DNA of 64,000 nt, taken from NCBI RefSeq assembly GCF_018343625.1, contig NZ_JAGYPG010000002.1, forward strand, positions 248,001 to 312,000, written 5' to 3'. Shown here one piece after another: positions 14,376-25,221 of this stretch. The position numbers and the translations under genes are program-made. This DNA is from Lederbergia citri. GTDB lineage: Bacteria; Bacillota; Bacilli; Bacillales; Bacillaceae_C. A model generated the notes under the pieces. It was not told where the DNA came from. It was given only the letters and a program-made list of their open reading frames with translations, and did not search any database. Position 1 is the first letter of the stretch. Each line of letters begins with the position of its first letter.

Positions 14376-15077
14376 ATGGAAATTATATATATGTTTGCTT
14401 ATTTAGTCTTTATTGGGTTAGTAGTTGAAATTTCTGCAACTTTTTTTGTATTTACTGGATTAGACAAACATATAGCACGTTATCAGGCTATTTCCATGCT
14501 AACGAATACCGGCTTTACAACAGACGAAGCAAAACTCATTCTTGATCATCCCATTAGAAGAAAACTAAGTAGCTTTTTAATTTTATTTGGTGCCTTTTCA
14601 CTGGCTGTCATTATTTCAATCCTTAGTGCCTACTTAGCCAATGATGTACATGTATTACAAATAAGTATTGTCATGGTTTCTACCGCTATTTTTTTCATCT
14701 TGCTAAAAACAAAATTCGTGAGGGCATTTCTAGAAAAAAGGCTTCATGAAGAACTGGAAAATACGTATGAGTTGGACGAACTTCCATTAAATGAAGTGTT
14801 ATATTTAAATAAAGACGAAGGATTAATTGATATCCCTTTTCATACCGCTTCCAGTTATTTAGATGAGAATTATTCTACATTACTATCAGATAACGAAAAT
14901 ATTAGAATACTATTTGTAAAAAGAGGAACGAATAATATTCGTTACCATATTGAAAAAGAAAAGATTAAATCAGGGGATTTGCTATATATTTATGGCAATA
15001 AAAAACTTATTAATGAAAAATTCAAAAATGAGTTGGAGGAGAAAAAATCAAAAGAAGAGACCGAAATCTCTTCTTAA
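14376..15077 (+). CDS. Membrane protein with C-terminal TrkA-C (RCK_C) domain
   Basis: 233 residues. Helices at about 5-25, 62-84 and 93-112 form a small membrane part. Between them lies ISMLTNTGFTTDEAKLILDHPIRR, a cytoplasmic segment resembling a K+ channel/transporter loop. Residues ~135-220 (DELPLNEVLYLNKDEGLIDIPFHTAS to SGDLLYIYGNKKLINEKF) form an RCK_C domain, which usually binds small ligands such as cyclic di-AMP to gate ion transport. The gene is divergent from corA and convergent with the ABC exporter. Role in cation homeostasis is inferred from the domain. Confidence 0.75.
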   Translation: MEIIYMFAYLVFIGLVVEISATFFVFTGLDKHIARYQAISMLTNTGFTTDEAKLILDHPIRRKLSSFLILFGAFSLAVIISILSAYLANDVHVLQISIVMVSTAIFFILLKTKFVRAFLEKRLHEELENTYELDELPLNEVLYLNKDEGLIDIPFHTASSYLDENYSTLLSDNENIRILFVKRGTNNIRYHIEKEKIKSGDLLYIYGNKKLINEKFKNELEEKKSKEETEISS

Positions 15078-15079
15078 AA

Positions 15080-16798
15080 TCAAACTTCCTGAAACTGTAT
15101 ATTATGGAGCCTTGAGAATATTCCGCCTTGATTTACTAATTCTGAATATGTTCCATCTTCTGCTATGCCGTCCTCCGTCACAACGACTACCCTATTTGCA
15201 TCACGGATTGTCGCTAGACGGTGGGCGATGACTAAAGTTGTTCGATTTTCAGCTAGTTCATTCAATGCTTGTTGGATTATTTTTTCCGTTTCTGTATCGA
15301 GTGCAGAAGTGGCCTCGTCCAAAATTAAGATTGGTGGATTTTTCAAAAACATTCTTGCGATGGCGAGACGTTGTTTTTGTCCTCCGGAAAGCTTCAATCC
15401 CCGTTCCCCAATTTGCGTTTCGTATCCATCTGGAAGCGAAGCGATAAAATCTTCTAAATGGGCTTTACGGGCTGCATCATGAATTTCCTCTTCAGTCGCA
15501 TTTCTTTTTCCGTAGGCAATGTTTTCACGGATCGTACCCGTAAATAAAAAGACATCTTGCTGGACGATTCCTATCTGTGAACGAAGTGAATGCTTTGTCA
15601 TATCGCGAATATCAATCCCATCGATTGAGATGGAGCCCGATTTCACATCATAAAAACGAGGAATTAGGGAACAGATCGTTGTTTTTCCCGCTCCAGACGG
15701 TCCCACGAAAGCAATTGTTTCTCCTGCGCGGATATTCAAATTAATGCCTTCTAGAACAGCTTTATGATCGTCATACTGAAAATGAACATCATTAAATTGA
15801 ATATCTCCCATTAATCCCTTTACATTTTCAGCGTTCGGACGATCCTTAATTTCTGGTTCTTGTTCAATTAAATCTAGGAATCTCTTAAATCCAGCCATAC
15901 CTTTAGGATAAAGTTCAAGTAATGCACTGATTTTATCAACTGGTTTGATCAAAACATTTACGTACAATACGAAGCTGACAAGTTCTCCGTAGGTTAGTTT
16001 GCCGTTGAAGCTAAACCATGCGCCTACTACTAAAACGAGCAGTGTAACCAGACGAGTCATCATAAATATGCTAGAATGCGTCACAGCCATTACTTTATAA
16101 GCGATCAACTTAGCTAAACGGAAACTTCCATTATCTTTTTTGAAACGGCTAATTTCAAATTCCTCATTCGTAAAAGATTGGACAACACGTACTCCTGAAA
16201 CACTATCTTCTACTCTTCCATTGACATCGGCAATACGGCTATACATATTTTTCCATGCATTATTCATTTTTATGTTGCAGTACGTTACAAGCCATACAAG
16301 GAAAGGAATCATAATTATCGCGATAACAGCCAGTTCAGGATTTATATTAAACATGATGACAAATGCACCGACAAACGTCATTATCGCAATAAAAAAGTCC
16401 TCTGGGCCGTGATGCGCAAGTTCACCGATATCAAATAAATCATTTGTAATTCGGCTCATAATATGCCCAGTCTTCGTATTATCAAAAAAGCGAAAAGATT
16501 GGCGTTGGACATGGGTAAACAATTGCTCCCTCATATCCGTTTCGATATTGATCCCAAGTTTATGACCTAAATAACTGACGATATATTGCAAAACGGTACT
16601 TAATAAATAGACAAGCAATAGAAGAAACCCAACGGTTACAATCTTATTCCAATCTCCTCCAGGCAAAAGTTTATCAATAAACCATTGAACCGCTACCGGA
16701 AAAGCCAATTCAAGAATCGCTACAAAAACAGCGCTTGAAAAGTCAATAATGAACAAACGCTTGTGTGGCTTATAATATGAAAAAAACTTTTTTAACAT
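15080..16798 (-). CDS. ABC exporter, fused permease and ATPase (MsbA/LmrA type)
   Basis: 572 residues from the ATG at 16798, seven bases after GAGGTGAG; a longer TTG frame would include this site. The N-terminal ~310 residues have six membrane helices. The ATPase domain has Walker A GPSGAGKTT, Q-loop (VQQDVFLFTGTI), signature LSGGQKQR, Walker B LILDEATSALD and His switch (IAHRLAT). It acts as a dimer that exports lipids, drugs or peptides; the substrate is not visible. It is monocistronic: the crh terminator lies just upstream and the TrkA-C gene is convergent. Confidence 0.9.
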   Translation of the reverse strand: MLKKFFSYYKPHKRLFIIDFSSAVFVAILELAFPVAVQWFIDKLLPGGDWNKIVTVGFLLLLVYLLSTVLQYIVSYLGHKLGINIETDMREQLFTHVQRQSFRFFDNTKTGHIMSRITNDLFDIGELAHHGPEDFFIAIMTFVGAFVIMFNINPELAVIAIIMIPFLVWLVTYCNIKMNNAWKNMYSRIADVNGRVEDSVSGVRVVQSFTNEEFEISRFKKDNGSFRLAKLIAYKVMAVTHSSIFMMTRLVTLLVLVVGAWFSFNGKLTYGELVSFVLYVNVLIKPVDKISALLELYPKGMAGFKRFLDLIEQEPEIKDRPNAENVKGLMGDIQFNDVHFQYDDHKAVLEGINLNIRAGETIAFVGPSGAGKTTICSLIPRFYDVKSGSISIDGIDIRDMTKHSLRSQIGIVQQDVFLFTGTIRENIAYGKRNATEEEIHDAARKAHLEDFIASLPDGYETQIGERGLKLSGGQKQRLAIARMFLKNPPILILDEATSALDTETEKIIQQALNELAENRTTLVIAHRLATIRDANRVVVVTEDGIAEDGTYSELVNQGGIFSRLHNIQFQEV

Positions 16799-16822
16799 TA
16801 GTATTCTCACCTCTAAAAGCAA

Positions 16823-16842
16823 TAGGCGGCATTAGCCGCCTA
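16823..16842 (-). terminator. Terminator of the rapZ-yvcK-whiA-crh operon
   Basis: TAGGCGGC and GCCGCCTA form a perfect 8-bp stem with a 4-base loop, ten bases after the crh stop on the minus strand. It is followed by TTGCTTTT, a short U-rich tail. Confidence 0.75.
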
Positions 16843-16851
16843 AAAATGTAC

Positions 16852-17109
16852 TTAACTCTCACTTTGTACAAATGCTGATAATGTATCTAACGCTTCCTCT
16901 TCATCATTGCCTTCAGCAAGAAGCTTAATCGTTGCACCTGGTCCAATGGCAAGGCTCATTAAACCCATGATACTTTTCGCATTTACTTTTCTTCCATCTT
17001 TCTCAATAAAAACATCTGATAAAAACCGACTAGCCTCTTGTACAAATTGTGCGGCAGAACGTGCTTGTAACCCAGTATTTAATTTTACTTCCACTTCTTT
17101 TACAGCCAT
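16852..17109 (-). CDS. crh: Catabolite repression HPr-like protein Crh
   Basis: 85 residues, ATG start after AAGGAGAG. The fold is that of HPr, but the catalytic His15 is replaced by Gln15 (NTGLQARSAA), so it cannot carry phosphate for sugar uptake. The regulatory Ser46 is kept (AKSIMGLMSLA). HPr kinase, encoded in this window at 27027, phosphorylates that serine; Crh-P then helps CcpA repress carbon genes, and in Bacillus it also binds methylglyoxal synthase. It is the last gene of the operon after whiA, as in B. subtilis. Confidence 0.96.
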   Translation of the reverse strand: MAVKEVEVKLNTGLQARSAAQFVQEASRFLSDVFIEKDGRKVNAKSIMGLMSLAIGPGATIKLLAEGNDEEEALDTLSAFVQSES

Positions 17110-17132
17110 TATTCATCTCTCCTTATTAAATT

Positions 17133-18068
17133 TTATTCTCCTTTACGAAGTTTTTCCGCTATGGCATCAATTTTTCTCAAACGATGATTAATACCTGATT
17201 TACTAATTGTGCCACTTGAAACCATTTCTCCTAATTCCTTCAACGTAACATCTTGATGTTCAACACGAAGAACTGCAATTTCCCTCAGCTTATCTGGTAA
17301 AATATCCAATCCTACTGTTTCTTCAATATAACGGATATTTTCAACTTGCCTAAGGGCAGCACCAATTGTTTTATTCAAATTTGCAGTCTCACAGTTTACA
17401 AGTCGATTAACTGAATTACGCATATCCCGCACAATCCTAACATCTTCAAAACGAAGCAACGCATTATGAGCACCTATTACATTAAGGAATTCCGTAATTT
17501 TTTCAGCTTCTTTTAAATACGTAATAAAGCCATTCTTTCTTTCCAATGTTTTACTATTTAATCCAAAATCGTTCATCAATTCACAAAGAGAATCGTTATG
17601 CTCCTTATAAAGCGAGAAGATTTCAAGGTGATATGATGACGTTTCCGGGTTATTGACTGATCCCCCTGCAAGAAATGCACCTCGTAAATACGATCTTTTA
17701 CAGCATTTTTTGCGAACCAACTCTTCCTCAATATCATGAATAAAAGTGAGCCCGTCCCCAAGTATTTTCAATTTACGAAGGATATACTCTGCTTTATTTT
17801 TTAGGCGGACAATATATACATTATTTTTTTTCAACCGCATTTTTTTCCTGACAAGCAATTCGACGTCTGCTTCATACAGCTTTTTTACTAGCATATAAAT
17901 TCGGCGTGCTATTGCCGCATTTTCAGTTTGAACATTTACAATCAAAATTCGGTTAGAAAAGGAGAGTGAACCATTCATCTTAATGAGAGCTGAAAGCTCT
18001 GCTTTGGCACAACAATCCTTTACTTCGAGATTCGTTAATTCTTTCTTCGTCTCAGAAGCAAACGACAC
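17133..18068 (-). CDS. whiA: DNA-binding protein WhiA
   Basis: 311 residues from a GTG eight bases after GGAGG; the longer frame adds seven residues over that site. The N-terminal part is a degenerate LAGLIDADG homing-endonuclease fold ([24 protein letters not shown]). The C-terminal part is a sigma-region-4-like helix-turn-helix ([27 protein letters not shown]). In Bacillus it affects cell division and chromosome segregation; in actinomycetes it controls sporulation septation. It lies between yvcK and crh in the conserved order. Confidence 0.96.
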   Translation of the reverse strand: MSFASETKKELTNLEVKDCCAKAELSALIKMNGSLSFSNRILIVNVQTENAAIARRIYMLVKKLYEADVELLVRKKMRLKKNNVYIVRLKNKAEYILRKLKILGDGLTFIHDIEEELVRKKCCKRSYLRGAFLAGGSVNNPETSSYHLEIFSLYKEHNDSLCELMNDFGLNSKTLERKNGFITYLKEAEKITEFLNVIGAHNALLRFEDVRIVRDMRNSVNRLVNCETANLNKTIGAALRQVENIRYIEETVGLDILPDKLREIAVLRVEHQDVTLKELGEMVSSGTISKSGINHRLRKIDAIAEKLRKGE

Positions 18069-18103
18069 CCCTTCCACCTCCTTTTCCACACTTTATAAAA
18101 CAA

Positions 18104-19072
18104 TTATTCTGAGCTCTTGTCTAAGAGCGAATAAATGATATTTGCCACTTTTTCAGTATTATGTCGGATATATCCATTTTCAAAGCTGATAAATTCATCA
18201 AATAATACTTCCAGTCCCAGGGAAATTAGACGATCTACATCATATTGAACAGGTTGCGCTAACTCTTCCTTGTATCGGTTTTGGACAGTAGCTGGAATTT
18301 CTTCATTATTTACTAGCATAAGGTCAATGAATGAACAGTTCATATGATTATACAAAGCTTCGACATGGTCGCTGGCCGTATATCCTAAAGTTTCTCCCGC
18401 TTGTGTCATTAAGTTGCAAATATATACTTTTTTAGCTTTAGCGTTGCACACTTCCTCACCAAGGCCTGGTACGAGTAAATTAGGTAGAATACTTGTATAA
18501 AGACTTCCAGGTCCGATTACAATCAAATCAGCTTCACGAATGGATCTAATCGTTTCTGGAAGAGGCTTGATAGCTTCCGGTGTTAGAAAAACACGGTTAA
18601 TTTTTTTACCTGAAAATGGAATCTTAGATTCTCCACTAACAATCGTACCATCTTCCATTTCCGCATGCAGCACAACGCTTTGATTGGCGGCCGGCAAAAC
18701 TTTACCATGAACATTAAGTACCCGGCTTATTTCTTGTACCGCGTGGACAAAGTCACCTGTAATGGAAGTTAAAGCAGCGAGAATTAAATTGCCGAGAGAA
18801 TGTCCTGATAGCTCATTCGTCGTATTGAACCGATGCTGAAACATTTCCTCTACAAGTGGTTCTACATCTGACAATGCAGCTAACACATTTCTTATATCGC
18901 CAGGTGATGGAATATCCATCTCATTTCTAATTCTGCCCGAGCTTCCTCCATCATCGGCAACTGTAACGATTGCTGTAATATCGACGGGTCTTTTTTTCAG
19001 GCCGCGTAAAAGTACAGACAACCCAGTTCCGCCGCCTATTACAACAACTTTGGGCTTTGATTTTTGCTTCAT
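18104..19072 (-). CDS. yvcK: Gluconeogenesis factor YvcK (GlmR)
   Basis: 322 residues. The N-terminus [19 protein letters not shown] is the glycine-rich nucleotide-sugar loop of the CofD/YvcK family, and [10 protein letters not shown] and [12 protein letters not shown] are family motifs. YvcK/GlmR binds UDP-GlcNAc and steers carbon into cell-wall precursors by acting with GlmS; it is needed for growth on gluconeogenic carbon. The start codon overlaps the rapZ stop (ATGA). Confidence 0.95.
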   Translation of the reverse strand: MKQKSKPKVVVIGGGTGLSVLLRGLKKRPVDITAIVTVADDGGSSGRIRNEMDIPSPGDIRNVLAALSDVEPLVEEMFQHRFNTTNELSGHSLGNLILAALTSITGDFVHAVQEISRVLNVHGKVLPAANQSVVLHAEMEDGTIVSGESKIPFSGKKINRVFLTPEAIKPLPETIRSIREADLIVIGPGSLYTSILPNLLVPGLGEEVCNAKAKKVYICNLMTQAGETLGYTASDHVEALYNHMNCSFIDLMLVNNEEIPATVQNRYKEELAQPVQYDVDRLISLGLEVLFDEFISFENGYIRHNTEKVANIIYSLLDKSSE

Positions 19073-19965
19073 TTAGCTATTCCCTTTCTCTTTTGTATAT
19101 CTCGATGCAGCACTTGGACCTTATAATCCTTTTCATAATATGCTCCAATATACTCGGCAAGTGCCACTGATCTGTGTTGCCCGCCTGTACAACCTATAGC
19201 TATAACAAGCTGGCTTTTTCCTTCACGTTTATATAGTGGAAGCATAAAGGTTAATAGATCTGTTGTTTTGGCAAGAAATTTTTGCGTATCATTCCATTTT
19301 AATACATAGCTTGATACTTCTTCTTCAAGCCCCGTTTTTGGCCTCATATGGTCCACATAATGGGGATTCGGCAAAAAGCGAACATCAAAAACAAGGTCTG
19401 CATCTATTGGGATGCCATGTTTAAAGCCGAACGACATGACATTGACTGTAAAAATGGTTTGTTTATTTGCAGAAAACTCAACTGAAATTTTTTCCCGAAG
19501 CTCGAGCGGTTTCATAGTAGAAGTATTATATATTAATTGTGCTCGGCCTTTTAGCTCATCAAGTAAATTTCGCTCCTGCTCGATGCCCTCTAATGGTAAA
19601 CCTGAAGGAGCAAGTGGATGGGATCTGCGAGTTTCTTTATATCTCCTTACTAATGCAGCATCATCCGCATCTAGAAAAAGAATTTGCGGCGTAACCCAAG
19701 TGGAATCAGATAGTTCATCCAATACACGAATCAATGTGTCAAAAAACTCCCTGCCCCGTAAATCCATCACTAGGGCTACTTTGTTCATTTTATTTCCGGA
19801 TTCCTTCATTAATTCTAGGAATTTTGGCATGAGCGCAGGTGGCAAATTGTCCACACAAAAGAAACCTAGATCCTCAAAACTGTGAATTGCTACAGTTTTT
19901 CCCGCTCCAGACATTCCTGTAATTATGACTAACTGTATTTCATCCGTTGCACTTGCTGGATTCAT
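19069..19965 (-). CDS. rapZ: RNase adapter / nucleotide-binding protein RapZ (YvcJ)
   Basis: 298 residues from the ATG at 19965, eight bases after AGGAG; the longer frame adds 16 unconserved residues. Walker A GMSGAGKT is at 17-24, followed by [14 protein letters not shown], and the C-terminal domain carries the RapZ signature ([29 protein letters not shown]). It binds GTP/ATP; in E. coli it targets the GlmZ RNA, while in Bacillus it affects competence and lies with yvcK. The Nudix gene yvcI, which precedes it in B. subtilis, is absent here. Confidence 0.95.
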   Translation of the reverse strand: MNPASATDEIQLVIITGMSGAGKTVAIHSFEDLGFFCVDNLPPALMPKFLELMKESGNKMNKVALVMDLRGREFFDTLIRVLDELSDSTWVTPQILFLDADDAALVRRYKETRRSHPLAPSGLPLEGIEQERNLLDELKGRAQLIYNTSTMKPLELREKISVEFSANKQTIFTVNVMSFGFKHGIPIDADLVFDVRFLPNPHYVDHMRPKTGLEEEVSSYVLKWNDTQKFLAKTTDLLTFMLPLYKREGKSQLVIAIGCTGGQHRSVALAEYIGAYYEKDYKVQVLHRDIQKRKGIAK

Positions 19966-20221
19966 ATTTCCCAACTCCTGTTTCGAACCAAATGTTTTTT
20001 TCGTAGATTCCATTCATATTATTATACTATTTACAGTTACGAAATAATAGTGATTGTAAAATTTCCAAATAAAAATAAAGAGCAAGCTTTTGTTTATCGA
20101 CGTACATGGCCACATGATGTAGCGATTTTCGCATTTAACTAATCGAAAGAAAAATAGGGGCTGCCCTAAACGAAAAACTTGCTTACTAGAAAGTTGCTAA
20201 GTTCAAATTCATCATTCTAAG

Positions 20222-20253
20222 CAAAAAAAAATAGCACAGGCTAGGCCTATGCT
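20222..20253 (-). terminator. Terminator downstream of trxB
   Basis: On the minus strand AGCATAGGC-CTA-GCCTGTGCT (9-bp stem with one mismatch, 3-base loop) is followed by a run of T9. It is ~250 bases after the trxB stop and separates yvcD-trxB from the rapZ operon. Confidence 0.75.
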
Positions 20254-20370
20254 CTAAGAAAGGGATATTGTATAAAAAGGGGGTCAATATCTCATGATTA
20301 TACTTTACCTCAAAATCATTTCACTACTGTTACAGTTTTATTAAGTCGTGATTACGTTTTTGGGCATATA

Positions 20371-20456
20371 TGTCGCTTTACGCTGTCATAGCTCGCTTTT
20401 CGCGGGCTATACGCTACTCCTTGGCGTTTGGCGTGACACTTAGGAAATTCTCCAAG
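20371..20456. other. Stem-loop-rich intergenic segment
   Basis: ATAGCTCGC (20388-20396) and GCGGGCTAT (20402-20410) make a 9-bp stem with one G-U pair and a 5-base loop. It is flanked by GC-rich words (GTCGCTTTACGC; TTGGCGTTTGGCGTGAC) that give further partial pairings. It is richer in GC than its surroundings and lies in the 3' region of the trxB transcript. Confidence 0.3.
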
Positions 20457-20500
20457 CAACGAGCTGTTTTTATTTCTGCCCCCTATTTTTTCAATAGATA

Positions 20501-21496
<996 letters not shown>

Positions 21497-21542
21497 CTAC
21501 ATCTATCGTATAAAACAATCATCGTCAAGTCCAAATATATGC

Positions 21543-23054
21543 TTACTGCCAAACCTCTTCAACAACCTTAATATATTTGCGCAAAGTCGCCTGTGATATT
21601 CCGTATTCTTCGGCTATTATCTTTTGAGTTTTTTTATTATGACTCTGTTTATGCCAAATATACTCAGTCGCAGCTGCAAGAGCATTTGCATTTTCCATAG
21701 GAACTTTTTCTCCAAGTCCTTGCTTATAAAAAGAAAACCATTGCAATAGTATATTACGTGTATGGAGTCCTGCTTCCTTAAATCTCTCGTATAATATAAT
21801 TGCCACTTCATGACACTTTTCAATAAATTTCTCTTCAGGGATTGAAGCTTTTAACCTATCCTTCAATATGTGCGCGAGGTAAAGTTTTTCGGAAAAAGAA
21901 AAATCCTCTAATCTTTTAAAATCCGGATGTGAGAGAATTTCCTTTATATGCGTCGACAACGACATTAGAAATATGCCATAAAGTCTTTCCTCAAGCCTCT
22001 CGCTTCGAATCATTTTTAAGACAGCTGCATCATCTTCTGAATTCCTTGGATCAGGATGGTCCTTAACATTCCAAGGCTCGATTTTGGCCTGTTCTGGATT
22101 CATTTTAATCAGTGTTTCCCATGCTTGATTTGCCACTTTATTATTCCCTGTAAAATAAGCAGCTTTTGCTAACCAATAATGGAATCCTTCATCTCCATCA
22201 TAGCCATATTTTTGGATTTGGCGGAGCCAAAAATACGCCTGTTCATTTTTTCCTGTTAAAGCAAAAGTAGCACCTAGCTTATAACGATGTTCAAATAACA
22301 TCGGCTGTACTTTATCTAATGCTGTCAATAGTTCGTTTAATTGATCCGTTTCTCTTTCGTAATATAGAAACACAGCTAAATTACAAAGGGCATGTAAATT
22401 TCCTGGATTGTTTTCCAATACTTTTTCCAATATACCTGCTGCTTTTCCTGTATCACCTTCATAAAAATAAGCTAGAGCTAAGTTATTGTAGGCAGGCCAA
22501 AATTCTGGATAACCCTCGATTGTGTCTTCCAGCATTTTTACAGCTTCAATAAATTCTCCTCTTTCCAGTAATAATCTAGAGGTTTCCAATTGATCAATCA
22601 TTTCATCCTGTTCTACTAAACTATCAAGATTATCATCATCTTCAAGGCCGATTAAATGCATTAATTCTTCCGCCTCAATAGAAAATTCGCCAATCTCGTC
22701 TACTTCAAGATACATTTGTGCATGCTTAAAAGCATCAGTAAACATACCGAGGTGTGCAAAATTATTTGCGATAAAATAATGGCATTCTGTCATGCCCTCA
22801 TCTAACTCATTTAGTATCATAAATAAAAGTTTATTAGACTCGGAATACTCTCCTGCATCTGTATACACAATCGCAAGTTGACAAGCGATCATCGCTTCAC
22901 CCGGTTCTAATTCCAACGCTCTTTTTAAATACTTCTTAGCTTTATTTATATCAAAACGGTCATACGCCTTTAAACCTTTATTATAATAATATTCACCAGT
23001 CGGGATGAAGGGGAATATTTTGGCTTTCTCAAATCGCGCCTTTGAGTCTTTCAT
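21543..23054 (-). CDS. yvcD: TPR-repeat protein YvcD with C-terminal HTH
   Basis: 503 residues, ATG start six bases after GGAGG. Several 34-residue TPR units are visible: about 22-55 (YYNKGLKAYDRFDINKAKKYLKRALELEPG), 57-90, and 190-260 (WPAYNNLALAYFYEGDTGKAAGILEKVLENNPGN). The last ~35 residues (KTQKIIAEEYGISQATLRKYIKVVEEVW) look like a helix-turn-helix. It is conserved next to trxB in Bacillus, but its function is not known; TPRs point to protein-protein contacts. Confidence 0.85.
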   Translation of the reverse strand: MKDSKARFEKAKIFPFIPTGEYYYNKGLKAYDRFDINKAKKYLKRALELEPGEAMIACQLAIVYTDAGEYSESNKLLFMILNELDEGMTECHYFIANNFAHLGMFTDAFKHAQMYLEVDEIGEFSIEAEELMHLIGLEDDDNLDSLVEQDEMIDQLETSRLLLERGEFIEAVKMLEDTIEGYPEFWPAYNNLALAYFYEGDTGKAAGILEKVLENNPGNLHALCNLAVFLYYERETDQLNELLTALDKVQPMLFEHRYKLGATFALTGKNEQAYFWLRQIQKYGYDGDEGFHYWLAKAAYFTGNNKVANQAWETLIKMNPEQAKIEPWNVKDHPDPRNSEDDAAVLKMIRSERLEERLYGIFLMSLSTHIKEILSHPDFKRLEDFSFSEKLYLAHILKDRLKASIPEEKFIEKCHEVAIILYERFKEAGLHTRNILLQWFSFYKQGLGEKVPMENANALAAATEYIWHKQSHNKKTQKIIAEEYGISQATLRKYIKVVEEVWQ

Positions 23055-23334
23055 CTAAATCCTCCGTTGTTAAGTTCCTTTGTCGCTTTTTGTAGTATAT
23101 CATAATGACTAGATTGTTTGTAGTAGCGTCATAGCAGGAGTATTCGTAAAAATGTAAAAAATATAGCAATCATTGAAATTCGTCGAAATTTAGTGGAACA
23201 AATAACCAAGTTCCATCTTGTGGTTAAGTTCGAATCACAACGTTATATATGGGGATACATAATTTCCGTTTCGCTTGAGTCACAAGTGCGACGGAAACAG
23301 CTCATAAATACCATGAAAACCATTTCTTTCCTGA

Positions 23335-23930
23335 ATGAATCCGAATCGAGACTGAACTAGCCTGGAAACACATTTTCAGTCTCGATTGAGCCGGAATTGG
23401 GACTGAACTAACTCGATTGCCTATTTTCAGTCTCAATTGAGTTCGAATTGGGACTGAACTAGCCCGGTTTCACATATTCAGTCTCAATTGAGCCGGAATC
23501 GGGACTGAACTAGCCGGGTCATACATTTTCTGTCTCGATTGAGGACGAATCGGGACTGAACTAGCTCGGTTGCATATTTTCAGTCTCGATTGAGTCCGAA
23601 TCGGGACTGAACTAGCCCGGAAACACATTTTCAGTCTCGATTGAGTCCGAATCGGGACTGAACTAGCTCGGTCATACATTTTCAGTCTCGATTGAGGCCG
23701 AATCGGGACTGAACTAGCCCGGTTACACAGTTTCTGTCTCGATTGAGGCCGAATCGGGACTGAATTAGCTCGGCTACACATTTTTAGTCTCGATTGAGGC
23801 CAAATCGGGACTGAGCTAGTCCGGAAACACATTTTCTGTCTGGATTGAGCCGGAATTGGGACTGAACTAGCCCGGTTTCACATTTTCTGTCTCAATTGAG
23901 CCCCTAATCAGGTTGGAAACAGCTCAGTTA
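23335..23930. repeat. Tandem array of ~11 51-bp hairpin repeats (family A)
   Basis: GACTGAACT recurs at exact 51-base steps from 23350 to 23860 (23350, 23401, 23452 ... 23860), giving 11 regular units plus degenerate flanking ones (about 23265-23334 and 23900-23945, sharing GGAAACAGCTCA). Each unit is CAGTCTCGATT, a 7-base loop, AATCGGGACTG (an 11-bp stem with one wobble), then a ~22-base linker. Linkers vary most. One unit near 23430-23456 has a matched change in both arms (CAATT/AATTG). The 120-codon minus-strand frame here is only a by-product of a period divisible by three. Confidence 0.9.
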
Positions 23931-23997
23931 CATAATTTGTGTTTCAGAATCCCGACAAATCTATTCCTTTTTCCATATTTTCCATTCGTAAAGTAGT

Positions 23998-24036
23998 AAA
24001 AAAACGAAAAACCGGATGCTTTGATGCATCAGGTTT
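23998..24036 (-). terminator. Terminator of the hprK-lgt-yvoD-ppaX-yvoF operon
   Basis: On the minus strand AACCTGATGC and GCATCCGGTT form a stem around ATCAAA, followed by TTTCGTTTTTTT. The stem includes the yvoF stop codon. Confidence 0.8.
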
Positions 24037-24571
24037 CCGTTTTCCCCATTCCATATATTTCATCATCTTTCCATCTTTTAGCAAGTTCATCTTTTGTGTA
24101 AATAACCTGCATCGGGTTGCCTCCGACGAACGTGCCAGCTGGTACATCTTTATGAACAAGTGTGCCAGCCGATACGATGGCGTTATCGCCAATTTTTATG
24201 CCGGGTAAGATTGTCGAATTAGCGCCGATCATGACTTCATCCCCGATTTCAACATTTCCTAAACGATATTCTTTGATTAAATATTCGTGGGCTAAAATAG
24301 TTGTATTATAACCGATGACCGTATTTCTGCCGACAGAAATTTTTTCTGGAAACATAATATCCAGCATGACCATTAGAGCAAATGAAGTATGTTCACCCAC
24401 TTTCATCCGCAATAAATGACGATACATCCAATTTTTCATCCCAAGAAAGGGGGTATATCTTGCTAATTGGATGACTATGAAATTACGAACAACCTTCCAA
24501 AAAGGCACTGTTTTGTATACGTGCCAAAGTGAATTTGCTCCTGAAACTGGAAATCGTTCAGTCCTTCTCAT
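24029..24571 (-). CDS. yvoF: Hexapeptide-repeat acyltransferase YvoF
   Basis: 180 residues. Left-handed beta-helix hexapeptides are clear from about 75 to 150 ([51 protein letters not shown]), with NPMQVIY closing the trimer-forming coil. This is the LacA/NodL/CysE-type fold that moves acetyl or acyl groups from CoA. The acceptor is not known. It ends the hprK operon and its ATG overlaps the ppaX stop. Confidence 0.88.
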   Translation of the reverse strand: MRRTERFPVSGANSLWHVYKTVPFWKVVRNFIVIQLARYTPFLGMKNWMYRHLLRMKVGEHTSFALMVMLDIMFPEKISVGRNTVIGYNTTILAHEYLIKEYRLGNVEIGDEVMIGANSTILPGIKIGDNAIVSAGTLVHKDVPAGTFVGGNPMQVIYTKDELAKRWKDDEIYGMGKTET

Positions 24572-25221
24572 TTCATTCCGACTCCGACTATATCCAATAA
24601 ATCAGACATTTGATCAAGTATATAGTCAGGTTCAAATTGTTCCAAATACTCTCTTCCCTTTAAAGACCAGGAGACCCCACATGTATATGTACCAGCATTT
24701 TTCCCACCTAAAATATCATGGTGATTATCCCCAATCATGATTGCTTCATCAGGGGACGAGCCTAATAATTGCAACGCTTTTTCTAGAGGTTCAGGATCTG
24801 GTTTTGCGTGTTCAACTTCATCAAGCGAGATGACAACATCAAAAAATTGATCAAGATTTGTAAGAACGAGTCCTTTTAACACAACATCCCTTACCTTTGT
24901 GGAAACAATCGCCAGCTTAAATCCATTTTCATGAAGAGTACGAATCGTCTCGAACACACCATTAAACTCTTTTACTAAAAGATCATGCTGCTCTATATTA
25001 TAAGTTCGGTAAACCTTTATCATCTCATCCGCTTTATCAGGATCTATTCCCATAAATACATCCTCCAAAGTCGGACCCATAAATGGAAGAACATCATCCC
25101 TTCCAAACTTGCCGGGATAATATTTTTCAAGAGTATGTAGATAAGAGGAAATGATCAACTCATTTGTATCGATTAACGTTCCATCAAGATCGAATAATAA
25201 AGTAGTAATTTTTTTATCCAT
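24568..25221 (-). CDS. ppaX: Pyrophosphatase PpaX
   Basis: 217 residues of the HAD superfamily: motif [13 protein letters not shown] (nucleophile Asp11, acid Asp13), motif II IVSTK, motif III K at KPDPEPL and motif [10 protein letters not shown]. PpaX hydrolyses the pyrophosphate released when HPr kinase/phosphorylase dephosphorylates HPr-Ser-P by phosphorolysis, which fits its place in the hprK operon. Its start overlaps the yvoD stop (TAATG). Confidence 0.93.
   Translation of the reverse strand: MDKKITTLLFDLDGTLIDTNELIISSYLHTLEKYYPGKFGRDDVLPFMGPTLEDVFMGIDPDKADEMIKVYRTYNIEQHDLLVKEFNGVFETIRTLHENGFKLAIVSTKVRDVVLKGLVLTNLDQFFDVVISLDEVEHAKPDPEPLEKALQLLGSSPDEAIMIGDNHHDILGGKNAGTYTCGVSWSLKGREYLEQFEPDYILDQMSDLLDIVGVGMK

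Larger units (their letters stand above)
19966..20500. other. Gene-free interval between rapZ and trxB
   Basis: 535 bases. In B. subtilis the Nudix gene yvcI lies here; no frame like it remains. The interval holds a terminator (20222-20253) and a stem-rich segment (20371-20456), and a TATAAT about 65 bases before the rapZ ATG may belong to that operon's promoter. I see no coding potential. Confidence 0.6.

Noticed and set aside
15165..15482. 105-codon plus-strand frame inside the ABC exporter
   Set aside because: Antisense shadow of the conserved ATPase domain; no start signals.
23470..23832. 120-codon minus-strand frame with 17-residue repeats
   Set aside because: It exists because the 51-bp DNA repeat is divisible by three; no ribosome binding site, and the stem-forming DNA explains the pattern better.
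23335..23930. CRISPR array
   Set aside because: The unit length is plausible, but linkers are near-identical rather than unique spacers and there are no cas genes.
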